Part shown: positions 32,850 to 43,126 of the stretch, one piece after another | Numbering within the stretch: the first letter of the stretch is position 1 | How the letters are laid out: the number at the start of each line of letters is the position of its first letter | Origin: Glebionis coronaria | Taxonomy: Eukaryota; Streptophyta; Magnoliopsida; Asterales; Asteraceae | DNA: 64,000 nt | Assembly: GCA_025667525.1 (NCBI GenBank) | Contig: CM046875.1 | Location: forward strand, 205,836,271-205,900,270 | Direction: 5' to 3' | Position numbers and translations under genes: made by a program | Notes under the pieces: model-generated | Told to the model about the DNA's origin: nothing | What the model saw: the letters and a program-made list of their open reading frames with translations, nothing else | The model's database searches: none

Positions 32850-35569
32850 CTTTCTTTACTCGAGATCCTTTAGCCTTAGTAGACGCAGTTACTCCTGTAG
32901 AAGGCAAGGGAACATTAGTGGCAGATTTTGATTTAGCCTTGATGGGTGTGTTAAAAGTAGGCTTAGCTCCTGGGGTCTTATTGAATGGAGTCATGGCTAT
33001 GGTGGGGGGTTGGTGTTTAAGTGGTGCAGAACTCGATTGTCATACGAAGTTAAGATATGCTAGGCAACATTGAACCTGCTCAATATATATGTGAGCACTG
33101 TTATAATCGTTTTTCGTGGGATCAAATTCATATAATTCATCTAAAATATCCCTTGTAAGAAGCACATGCGTAATTACATTTTCCATATAATCTATATAAG
33201 ATAGGGAATTGTTCTTAAGGTACGGGTTCTTATAAATCACCACTTCTTTTGTTTTTAGAGCACTAGAAGTCGGGGCAGAGATGTAGCTGCATTATCAACA
33301 ACTTCTTGTCCTTTAAGTTGAAGTGTCTCCTTAAATTCAACTAAAACCATGTTTTTGTCTATGAGCTGAATATTTAAGTCAGAGATTTCCTCATACTTTT
33401 GGTTCAGTTGGTCAACAAGTGACTTTTGCTCTGCCGCATTAAAAGCGAAGCGTTCTTCTATTGAACCATAAACTTGTGAGACACCCTGCTTTACTTTTTC
33501 AAACTCCCATATCATAGAAGTAATTCTATTTTCTAAGGCATGGTTTTTATTCTCTGTAACCTCTAGTTCCACTTTCTCTTCTAATGACTCTCTCTTAAGT
33601 CTCATAATTTCTTCCTCTAATGCCTGAACCACCTGAATCATCTTGTCACTTGTCTCAAAGTTGTTTTCACAATCACTTGTTTTGGAAAGAGTTTCATTTT
33701 TAGATTGTTGTTCAATTTAAGAGATATACAATGTTGTTGAAGCTCGTCAAAACTTTTTGAAAGTGAGTTATAAGAATCTTGAAGCTTTAAAAATTCAGCG
33801 TTAGATTCGTGACAAGAATGATTATCTACATCATTTACATGTTCAACAATATTCACAGAGAGATCATGCACATCATCACATTTGTTCACATCAAATATAA
33901 TGTCATTAGCACAATTAATAGTCACAACTTGCATCACATCGAGGGAAACCACTTGGTCCAAGAATAGGTCATATTCGGACAAAATCTTTTCTTTCTCAGT
34001 TAAATGTTCCTCCTAAGCATCATCCATTTCATGGAAAACTTTTTGAACTTCAGCCATTTCGAAATTTAGATTATCTCCGAGATCTAGAAAGCCCTCTTTA
34101 AGATTCTCTACAAACGGAACGATCTCTTTCTCAAACACCGATTTCATGTGTTCAAAAGCCCATTCTCCGTCGGTTTAAGTCGTTGGAGTCGTACATTCCT
34201 TAATGACCTTGTCAAAACCGATAAAGTATCGTCGAATCTATTTCAAGCTTAACTATACTATACTTAACGGTGGAGGACCCTTTGGAATTCCTTGGGTTCA
34301 TTTGGGTTGACAAGTGTAGGAAATATACTAGGGTTTTCTCTAGTGGACATCTAAGTTGGTGTAGTGATAAATTCCTTTTGTATATTAAAGCGAGTTCTAA
34401 AATCCGTTTTTGCATACTCTTGATTAAGTTTATCATAATCAAACTTAGGATATTGCAAAAGCATTTGTGACCGATTCTCTTCAACTAGTGATGTATACTC
34501 TGGATCATCCGGAATAGCAATCGCATCTAAGACCAAACCTAATTTTGTTGCATCATAAAGTCTCGGGTTGTGGTTAAAAGCTTGCTTTGCATAACCCGGG
34601 TTAGGTGACAGGTCTGTTAGACGCGATAGAGTAAATTCTTTAAAAGATGAATGAAACAAATGTACTAAGTGTGAAGGGTAGTATTGTTTTAAAAGCAAAA
34701 TTTAAATCATTTTAATTTTCTCAGACGCGTTAATTTTCGTTTCAACTTTTTTAGACTCGAGAGTTTCGAATCCGTTTGCAGTTTTTGAAAATTAGTAATG
34801 ACTAACTCTTTTTCTTTAAGTTCTTTTGAAAGATTTGCTCTTAAATGTTCAATTTCTAGTAAGTGATCCATATGGATTTTCCTAAACTCATTAGACTCTG
34901 TATTAGTTAAGGTGTGGGTGGATGAAGTTAATTACAAGGTGTGAACCTTTTCCTTATACAAAGTAAGATCGGCATATAAGGTCTGATTAACACTTAGGGT
35001 TTCAAGAACCGCAGTATTCATTTGGCCAAGCATAGATGCGGACACAATAACCAAATCTTGTTGAGCAGGAGAATTCGTATTCGTAATAGCTCTCGGTTAT
35101 GTTTCACTCAAAGTCTGGGGACTTGCATTGATATTGCTATCATTGTTTGTCTCCTTGTTTGAATTACTAACCACTGAAGGCTCTTCCGGATACTGAGACA
35201 CTTGCTCAACTTGATAAGGTACAATACTAGTATCATTGGCAGTATTTGGTACCTTAGAGATTTGGTCAGACCCATAGAGCGAGAGATTTGCCATAAGAGC
35301 TGCCTTGGCGGTGTTGTAGTCATCACAGTCTGAATCATATGCATCAAGATCATCGCATTGATATGCTGCATTGTGAGTGAAAGCTGTTGTGATTCCTTCA
35401 TTGTCCGCAACTCCTGTATCTGCTAGAAACGATAACTCAACTTCATCTAGCTCACGGCCATTTGCTTGAGCTTTGACCAACATGAACTTCTCCTCAAACC
35501 ACGAAGCATCCCTTCTCCTTTTGGGTTGCTTACACTCCCTAGCCATGTGTCCTTTCCCTTTGTAGTTGT
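32850..35569 (-). pseudogene. Decayed Ty1/copia gag (main piece)
   Basis: Consecutive minus-strand fragments follow the order of an Asteraceae copia Gag. 35097-35569: half zinc knuckle KGKGHMAREC, then acidic ADTGVAD region. 34351-34698: ARLYDATKLGL..DDPEYTSLVEE..RSQML-type block. 33638-33982: Asp/Asn-rich, then the start of a coiled coil. 33255-33641: strong coiled coil with E/K/L heptads. 33040-33243: YLKNNSLSYIDYMENVITHVL block. About 32870-32990: Pro/Lys/Thr-rich tail. The knuckle has lost its first Cys pair at the junction with the LTR fragment at 35570, and one Cys codon reads as Tyr. Frames change at least five times. No pol domain is seen. Confidence 0.8.
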
Positions 35570-35812
35570 TGTAAAACCCGCATGATTTTACCATGAACAA
35601 TACACTTAGTAAACGTATGTACATATTAAAACTTTCCTTTTATAGCATGAACACGTGTTACAATTAGTAGTTACTAAAGTTATGTACGTATTATTATTAC
35701 GACAAGTATTAAGTACGTGATAGTACACGATAGTTATCAACAATAATAATTATAATCAAGAACATGAAATCATGAACGTAAAAATCACGAACATGTAATT
35801 ACGTACTTAATT
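35570..35812 (+). repeat. Partial chromovirus-type LTR (first 243 bp only)
   Basis: It begins TGTAAAACCCGCATGATTTTACC and aligns base for base to the first ~240 bp of the LTR starting at 35813, then is replaced by that LTR at TGTAAAACCCGCATGC. The simplest reading is insertion of the downstream element into an older LTR of its own family, which had itself landed in the copia gag. The remainder of the older LTR was not found with certainty. Confidence 0.75.
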
Positions 35813-38800
35813 TGTAAAACCCGCATGCTTTTACCATGAATAGTACACTTACGATCGTACATACAAGATTAAAACTTTCCTTTTATAACATGAACACGTA
35901 TCACGAATATGAATTACAAGAATTACGTACGTGTTATTACACGATAAGTATTAAATACGTGTTAGTACACGATAATTATTAACAATAATAATTATATTCA
36001 CGAACATAAAATCATGAACATGAAATCACGAACAGATAATTATGTACTTACGTAATTATTAATACGATGAATGTCGTTACATACTAGTAATTATAATAAC
36101 ATGAATAATTAATAATTACGTAACACGTAAACCCGAATAATTAACACGATTATTCTTTGTATATTAAATCAAACACAGTAAGTCATTACGAACGTAATAG
36201 TTACGTTTAAACGTAAAAGATAACCATGGGGAAAATTTACGACATTCAATACACGGTTACGTGCGTCATTTTAACAAGACATGGATTAAATAAAAGTATA
36301 GGTGTTTGTTTGGGCTGTTTAGACAAAGAAGGAAAAAAGGAAGGACTTGGGGCTCAAGGCCCAAGTGGGTTTGTTCGGCTTAACAAGAAACAGATGGGGA
36401 GGGGGTACATATTTTTTATACTTTTGGAAAACATAGCAAACATACAGAAAACCTAAAACAAATCTTCAGCCGTCACTTTTGTGACCCTCACTGCCCACGA
36501 ATGGAAGAATAAGAACCAGGAAAATCGAGGCTTAAATGTTTAGGAGATCAAGATGTTTGATTCATGTTTTGTCAATCTTAAAACCCTAAACAAGTAAGAA
36601 ACCCTAATTCCATTTGTTATATGTTGTTCTTTTATTAATGGATCATTGATTTCGAGTTCTAAAAGATTATTACATGTTAAACGAGATGAATTAAGGGGGG
36701 TGTACGTTTGGGTGCCGCTGTGTTGATTTAGCCCACAAACCGAGATCATCTATGGTCTCGGTGGTACATTAACCCTACCAGCCATAACCCAAACATGGGT
36801 GTTGGCTCGGTTTGTTCTGATGGGGGAAACACAGCCGAGCAGGGGAAACCACTGGCTGCGGCCAGTGGTGTATTTGTTCTAGCAGTGGGAACCGATACCT
36901 TGTTGGTCTCGGTGGGAAATCTATATCAAGCTGGGGGAAAAGACCACTGCTAGTGGGAATTCAGGCCTGGCAGTGGCAGCAGCAGAAACACAAAGGGGTG
37001 TTTGGCTGGGGGTTTTGGTCAAGGTGTTTGGCTATGGCTTTAATAAACAGGTTAATGGGCTGGTTGGTTCGGCTTATATGTAAACACAACAAGGGTTTCA
37101 CGGGTTTTCACAGGTTCGGTTTACGACACGTTTCATAAAATAATACACGGGTTCGGGTTATTATTTTTACAAGTTTAATTAGCTTTACATGTATATTACA
37201 TGTATATTAATTTACAAGTAATTAAATTAATTTAACATGACCTGTAAATAATTTAATTAAAACATGGACTTAGGTTTATTATTATTACTTAATAATACAC
37301 GATTTTAACCTAAGTATTTTATTATTTAAATTAGACAATAGTAATTAATTAATTATTAAAACATGACATTTAATTAATTAATTTCCAGGACTTAGGTTAT
37401 ATTAATATAATTATTAATACATGTTTTAGCCTAAGTATTTTATACACTTAATTTAATTAAATCATGTTTATATTTAATTAAATCTTATAATATATAGTTT
37501 ATTTAGTTTACATGTATTAATTAATAAATTATACTATTTAATCACATGACTTAGAATATTAATCAGTAAAACTTAAGCTTATCTTTTTAGCTTAATAATC
37601 CAGCTTAATTCTATTTATGGAAACTTTCTATTTTTTAGAAACTTAATTATTTTAAGCAGCTAATCTATTTATGGAAACTTTCTATTTTTAGAAACTTATT
37701 TGTTTTAAGCAGTAAATCTATTTTTGAAAACTTTCTATTTTTGGAAACCTTCTATTTTAAGAAACCTACTATTTTTAGAAAGTTACTTATTATTACGCAA
37801 CAAGTATAATAATACAAGAAATACAAGTAATACTTAATCAGAATATACATAATACATGATAAACACAACATAATCTAAAATCAGTGAAACATGACATGAA
37901 CATATAAAAGAAGCTAAGACATGATATAAAATCAGTTACGTACCCAGTTATCAGAATACTTATACACGTATATTATTTATGTAGCATTAGTGATATCAAA
38001 GTAGGACTCTCTTCCGTTCGTCTTCTTCGTTCACTGGACACAAGGTACGGATTCTCCGTCCTTTCAGTATGGACATTCTTCCTTATTAGGATTCCCCGTG
38101 CAGCCAACTGTTTTCCCCAGTATATGTTTTATGTGTTTTTGAATTGCTTATGTTTAATTAGATACCTAAAGCCATATACATGCATGACCAGTTTCACCTA
38201 GTTATGGAGGTACCATAACCATAACACTTGAGGTACCAGTGTTATGACTCCACCACGACGGAGTGATAGCTCGTGGCGTCCCTTCAGCTTCTGGCCATAT
38301 TATTATTATTATCATGTGGGGCGTATGGGTGCATCCTAGTTTACATGTTTTTAGCAGTTTATTCAGGTGAATGTGGTGTTTGCCTTGCATCCTTCACAAG
38401 GAGCTGATCCCTCCTACCCAAACTAGTATATTAAATTAGAGGCAGCCCCTCTAATTTGCATGACGAGGTCACCCATCCAAGTATTCATGCACGTTGATAT
38501 TTCATGACCTATATTGGCTTAATGGTTAACATGTTAAACAGTTTTTATAAGATAAACATAAGGCTTTCAAACTATAAAACCAGTTTTATGAACATGTTCC
38601 AGGTTTTCCAGGACTTAATCAATTCCACTACTATATGTTTTACATGCTATATTATTCGTTCCATGCTTCTATATCCGTGCACTGAGCGTTATGCTCAGCC
38701 GTTACTTTCCTTTCCATGTCCTAAAACGGCAGGTACCCAAGGACAGACTCGAGTAATTGGAGGACATGCATAGGATGGAAGCTGCCATAGACTTCTTCTC

Positions 38801-39003
38801 CTTTTGCCTTCATATACTTATGCTTGTTTAGTCTTTCATTCATTTCATTTACTTTATTTATGTTTTGGGCTTATGTTTGGGAACCGATGTTTGATTCCGG
38901 TTTTCCCTATGGTCATGTATGTTTTATTACATATTTCCTTGCATGCTTTGATGACACGCCATAATTACGCGTAACGGTCCACTTATCAAAGTGGGTCGTT
39001 ACA
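35813..39003 (+). repeat. 5' LTR of chromovirus-like element (3191 bp)
   Basis: It begins TGTAAAACCCGC and ends GGTCGTTACA. It contains inverted repeats at 36739-36762 (ACCGAGATCAT / ATGGTCTCGGT, one mismatch) and 36849-36868 (CCACTGGC arms), several CAGTGG motifs, and an AT-rich middle (37140-37990). Repeated CTTTCTATTTTTAGAAACTT units occur at 37620-37790. A 76-codon frame at 36226-36456 becomes 110 codons with a different ending in the other LTR, so it is not treated as a gene. Confidence 0.88.
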
Positions 39004-39007
39004 ATTA

Positions 39008-39020
39008 TGGTATCAGAGCC
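39008..39020 (+). promoter_or_regulatory. Primer binding site, initiator tRNA-Met type
   Basis: TGGTATCAGAGCC lies four bases after the LTR end. It is complementary to the 3' end of plant initiator tRNA-Met and is the usual PBS of chromoviruses and many copia elements. Confidence 0.9.
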
Positions 39021-41269
39021 CAAGGTTTCGACCTGTAGGCTCTAAAACATGACCTATGACTAGTGGGTAGTCACCAGGAGCTTCCTAAGCCAACGTTTGT
39101 TATTCCACGTATTGATGTTTTCAGCATATTGTTGTTTTAACCATGATGTTTTCAGCACCTTGATGTTTTAATCTTGATGTTTTCATCGATATTGTTTCAC
39201 TGATATGGATAGACAACCGTCATTCATATTTAGTTATGTGTCATTGTTTCATGCATGATGTTCCTCGTGAACTGTGATTAATGTGAACTGAACCCCAGTA
39301 GTTCATAATTAGTCACATAAAATTTTTTTTCTTTTAAGTTTTGTCAGCTGAGTTTTAGTTAATTATTTCATGTATCATTGTCGCAGGTTTATGACTAAGT
39401 AACGGTTGGTACAGGACCGGCCCTATTTAGTCGCATGTGCTGTTACCGAAACTTTTAACTTTGGGACCGACCCATAGGCGTCCCCTCGTCATGTCTTTTG
39501 TTTTGGGATCGACCCATAGGCGTCCCCTCGCGCATATTAAAGTTTTTATAAACTGCATCATGTATTCATGCACTGTTTTTTATGCATAAAATTTTTCTCA
39601 TGATTTATTGGCATAAATTCTTTTTATGTCCCCTCATAAGTTACTATATTTTTACGTCAAGTAGGTTTTCATACTGTCATGGTTAACTTCAGCATGTTAA
39701 TTATGTTATACACTCCTTCATGTTAGGTTGCTTCATGTTTCTTCATGATGATTACGTCTTACGCCTCTTTTGTTGTTTATGCTTTCATACAAGACACTGT
39801 TGGTATTCATTTAAATCTTACTTTCATGATAGTCATGGTTGGTTTTTATTAATCTTGCCTTCAGGAAAATCATCGTTGAAATTCGTTTAACCACACGTTA
39901 GCATTTCTCTATGCAACCAAAATGAGGTATGTACTGGCATTGCCAGGTTATCATGATGGTCTTTCTAACCGTTTAACCAGTTATTTTCCTTTAAATCATG
40001 TCAGACGATCGACCCCATACCGATCATTTCATGTGCATTCCATGTGTACCCCATGTACCGTATTCCATGTGCGCATTTCACTTGCTGATACTCTACAAAT
40101 TGCTGATGCCGCTCATAGCTTGGAGATGTTATTAAGGGTTGATGCTGCGGATTTTAGAGACGCTATGGGATGCTGATGTTGTTCACAACTTGGAGATCTT
40201 ACAAGATGAAGACAAAGGCGTTAGATCAAAGCGATCGGACGAGATGATGCTTCACCACCAGACGATTTCCAACAATCATTGTCCCTAATTCTTAGTTACA
40301 TATCACACGTCATTCAGTTGTCGTTTCAGTCATATGAGTGATAACCGGTACCAACCGGCCACTCAGCTGAATAGTTACATGAATCACCGTCATGAGAATG
40401 ACCGTTATGGAACTAACAGACAAGACGATAGTAATCACTACAGTGACAGCAACTATCCTAGCAATTGCAACTGAAGCTCCGGCTACGGACGTGATCAGAA
40501 ACACAAAGGATCAGTAGTCCAACCGATCTACCAATTCTGGCATAATAACCTAATATTTGTAGTTCTATTTGTTTCACATTTCGAGACGCATGTCAAGACA
40601 TCAGTCAAGACACATGTCTCATGTATACTTTCCGAAGACACATGTCAAGACACTAGTAATGACACATGTCATGCCTATACTTCCAAGACACGAGTCAAGA
40701 CACATGACTCACGTCAAATTCTAGAACATCCCTAAGAAATTCAGGATACCCTAAAAGGGTTATATCCATTTTGAGGTGCCATGTATTAATCAGGCCACAA
40801 GAATTTCAGTACCATCACCAGCGTATTAGTGAGATCTGTCACGTTTACTCGATGACACTTTCATTTCTTGCACCCATATTTCATATATTTATGACCATAA
40901 AGGACGTCATTCGTATTCCCCATGTATACGAAAGTGTTCCTTCAGCCTAATGATGAGTTCCAAGCTGCTAACGCATTACCTCGGACATACACGAGGTGAA
41001 TTTAATCTTAAATATTAGACTACATAAAACACACCCCGCTACGATTCATGATTTTGTACAGTAATGTTCAGGCTCCTGAATACATTCAGCATGGTTTTCC
41101 ATCAGGAAAATCTGTACAAATTATCTTTGCTTTCCAAGCACATGCTTTGTTAGCCACGACTGCTTAAATTTTCTAGCTGTCAGTTAAGACACGACCACTG
41201 AAGTTCCTTTTACGCATAACCAGCCGATTATACCAAAATCTTCACATACATTCCAGAAGAACCTTCAAG
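39021..41269 (+). pseudogene. Gag/protease region of chromovirus-like element, heavily decayed
   Basis: No continuous frame is present. Around 40300-40520 a relic with Arg/Asn/Tyr/Ser-rich text and SGYGRDQK resembles the basic linker near a chromoviral Gag zinc knuckle, but the knuckle itself is not visible. 40590-40720 contains about six repeats of AAGACACATGTC-like units. The 84-codon frame at 39922-40176 has no recognised similarity. Confidence 0.5.
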
Positions 41270-41690
41270 GAGAAGGACGGTAACATGAGATTATGTGTCG
41301 ACTACCGTTGATGTAAACAAATCACCATTCATAACCGTTATTCTCCTCCACGTATTGAAAACATGTCCAATTACTTTAGGGTGTTAATCACTTTTCCAAG
41401 ATCGGACCCATGATCATACTACTAATAGTGACGAGTGAAAGAGCAGGACATGTCCATGACTGCTATTTGTACACGACTCGGTCTGTTAGATTCATGATTT
41501 TGTTTTAGTCTCATAAATGCTCCAACAGCATTATGGACTTAATAAATCGAATTTTCATGAACTCATAAACAAATTCATCAGTGTTTTCTTCTAGGACGGC
41601 CTGATTTTCTCTAAGTCTGGAGAAGAGCAGGAAGACCATATTTACACTATGTTGTAAATTCTACGACAGGAGAAATTTCACCCTGGAAAT
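41270..41690 (+). pseudogene. Reverse transcriptase relic, chromovirus-like
   Basis: At 41270 the plus frame reads EKDGNMRLCVDYR, followed by a stop and then HNRYSPPRIENM, the fingers/palm entry of Ty3/gypsy RT. At about 41500-41690 a second block aligns with the template grip and the catalytic box. The first Asp of the F-x-D-D box is a TAG (41592-41594), followed by DGLIFSKSGEEQEDH. The LDG..GYHQI-type motif between them is not recognisable. It is non-functional. Confidence 0.8.
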
Positions 41691-41914
41691 TTTCTAATAT
41701 CAATTCTGTTTGAATACAGTGACATGCTGAATCATATGGATTCGCACGGTGCATCTTACCATGACTCAGCTTAGGCATTAAGGTGAGAACCCTACACTAC
41801 ATTAGGAGTTCCAAGAAAATCCTACGCTAAGAAAAGCCTAATTTCGGAGACTTATAATTCTGCAAATTTCTATGTATCAAGTTTCTACGAAGCAAGATAT
41901 AGTTACTTTCTTAT

Positions 41915-42200
41915 CTAAGTGCCTGACATACCAACAGGCTAAGATAGAACACCAAATGGACTTGTGTGTTTTTCCATCATCAGAAATTGTGAACAGAAAT
42001 GGGACAAGATCTCCATGGATTTTGGTTACCAGATTAACGTAAACTCAGAAGAAGCATGATGCTATCTGGGTTATTGTCAACAGTTTGATCAAGTCTGCAG
42101 AATCCTTACATCCACAAGGATTTCAAGAACCAGCAGATAGATCAGACATGTTCCAGCTAAGGCTCATCCGATCACTTGGCAATCCGTCAGCTATCGGGCC
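41915..42200 (+). pseudogene. Integrase relic, chromovirus-like
   Basis: SKCLTYQQAKIEHQ at about 41915 is the end of the integrase zinc-binding domain, with the last Cys changed to Tyr. The core follows with ISMDFG (first catalytic Asp kept, other frame) and KKHDAIWVIVNSLIKSAE near 42050-42105, where the expected Asp after WVIV is Asn. The remaining core motifs are missing and CACG-rich repeats follow. Confidence 0.8.
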
Positions 42201-42253
42201 AGACAAAGGTTCGCAGTTGTGCTCCTTATTTACGTTCACATCCATGTTCTAAT

Positions 42254-42292
42254 TTCACGACTTGCTTTCACGACTTGCTTTCACGACTTGCT
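42254..42292 (+). repeat. Triple 13-bp tandem repeat
   Basis: TTCACGACTTGCT is repeated three times perfectly, then truncated. It begins a CACG-rich stretch extending to about 42700. Confidence 0.9.
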
Positions 42293-42611
42293 TTCACGCT
42301 CACGTTCATGACACTATTCACGTTCATGATTGTATCCTGGTTTACGATTTCACGTTTATGTTCTTTCTGGGAAGGTTTGCAAGAACTGGAGAGATCAGAC
42401 TCAAGCTTAGTATAACTCCCTATTCTCAGATAGACGTTTCACGTCACATTCCACGTCTCACCTGGTAGGGTTTGGCATAACCGCAGCCGTATTCCATGTT
42501 CACGATATGTTTCACATGTCATGTTCATTCCACGTTTCCCATATCACGTTCACGATATGTCACACGTATCATTGATCACGATATGTTGCCATATTACACT
42601 CACTATATCTC

Positions 42612-42657
42612 CACGTATCACGTTCAAAAATTTTCACGTATCACGTTCAAAAATTTT
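42612..42657 (+). repeat. Direct 23-bp repeat, two copies
   Basis: Two perfect adjacent copies of a 23-bp unit starting CACGTATCACGTTC and ending in AAAAATTTT, followed by a partial third copy. Confidence 0.9.
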
Positions 42658-42799
42658 CACGTACTACGTTTCTATATGTCTCGCGCATCGTTGCTAATTA
42701 TCAGTTAAGTTAGATTGTTTTGCACCATAACGTTTCAGTTACCCTTGCACGTTAATTCTTTTTCCCTCGATCAAATTCAGGGGATCTATCTTGCGTTGA

Positions 42800-42945
42800 T
42801 AACCATGAACTCTTCGTGTTTTCAAGTCAAGGTCAGGAAGACCAAGATTTATCATTTGTGTTAAGATCTTGTGGAAGAACTGTTCCGAGAGGGAAGCCAC
42901 TTGGAAACGCAGGAGTCCATCCGGATTTTATCCTCTCATCATTCC
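42800..42945 (+). pseudogene. Chromodomain relic at the end of pol
   Basis: The plus frame gives a VKVRKTKIYHL block, a stop, then LVEELFREGSHLETQESIR. The spacing matches the C-terminal chromodomain of chromoviral integrases, where an R-x-L-R-x-K segment is followed by W..H...EATWE-T. Key aromatic residues are altered. It supports placement among chromoviruses but is short and degraded. Confidence 0.6.
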
Positions 42946-43110
42946 ATAATTCGGGACGACTCTTTCGGCCACGCCACGTTCCATGTCCTTTTAAGCTATG
43001 TCACGTTTCACGTCACCTTCTTTTCCTTTTATCTTGCATACCCTTCCAGTTTGAGTCGGGTATGTTACGCTTCCAGCTACGTTATCTATAATTCGGGGAC
43101 GAATTATTAT

Positions 43111-43126
43111 TTTTAGGGGGGAAGAG
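43111..43126 (+). promoter_or_regulatory. Polypurine tract of chromovirus-like element
   Basis: TTTTAGGGGGGAAGAG directly precedes the 3' LTR, after TTCGGGGACGAATTATTA. The context closely matches that preceding 3' LTRs in Del/Tekay elements. Confidence 0.85.

Noticed and set aside
36226..36456. LTR ORF starting MGK..YDIQYTV
   Set aside because: The counterpart at 43539-43871 changes frame and length after about 45 codons, showing no selection for a protein.
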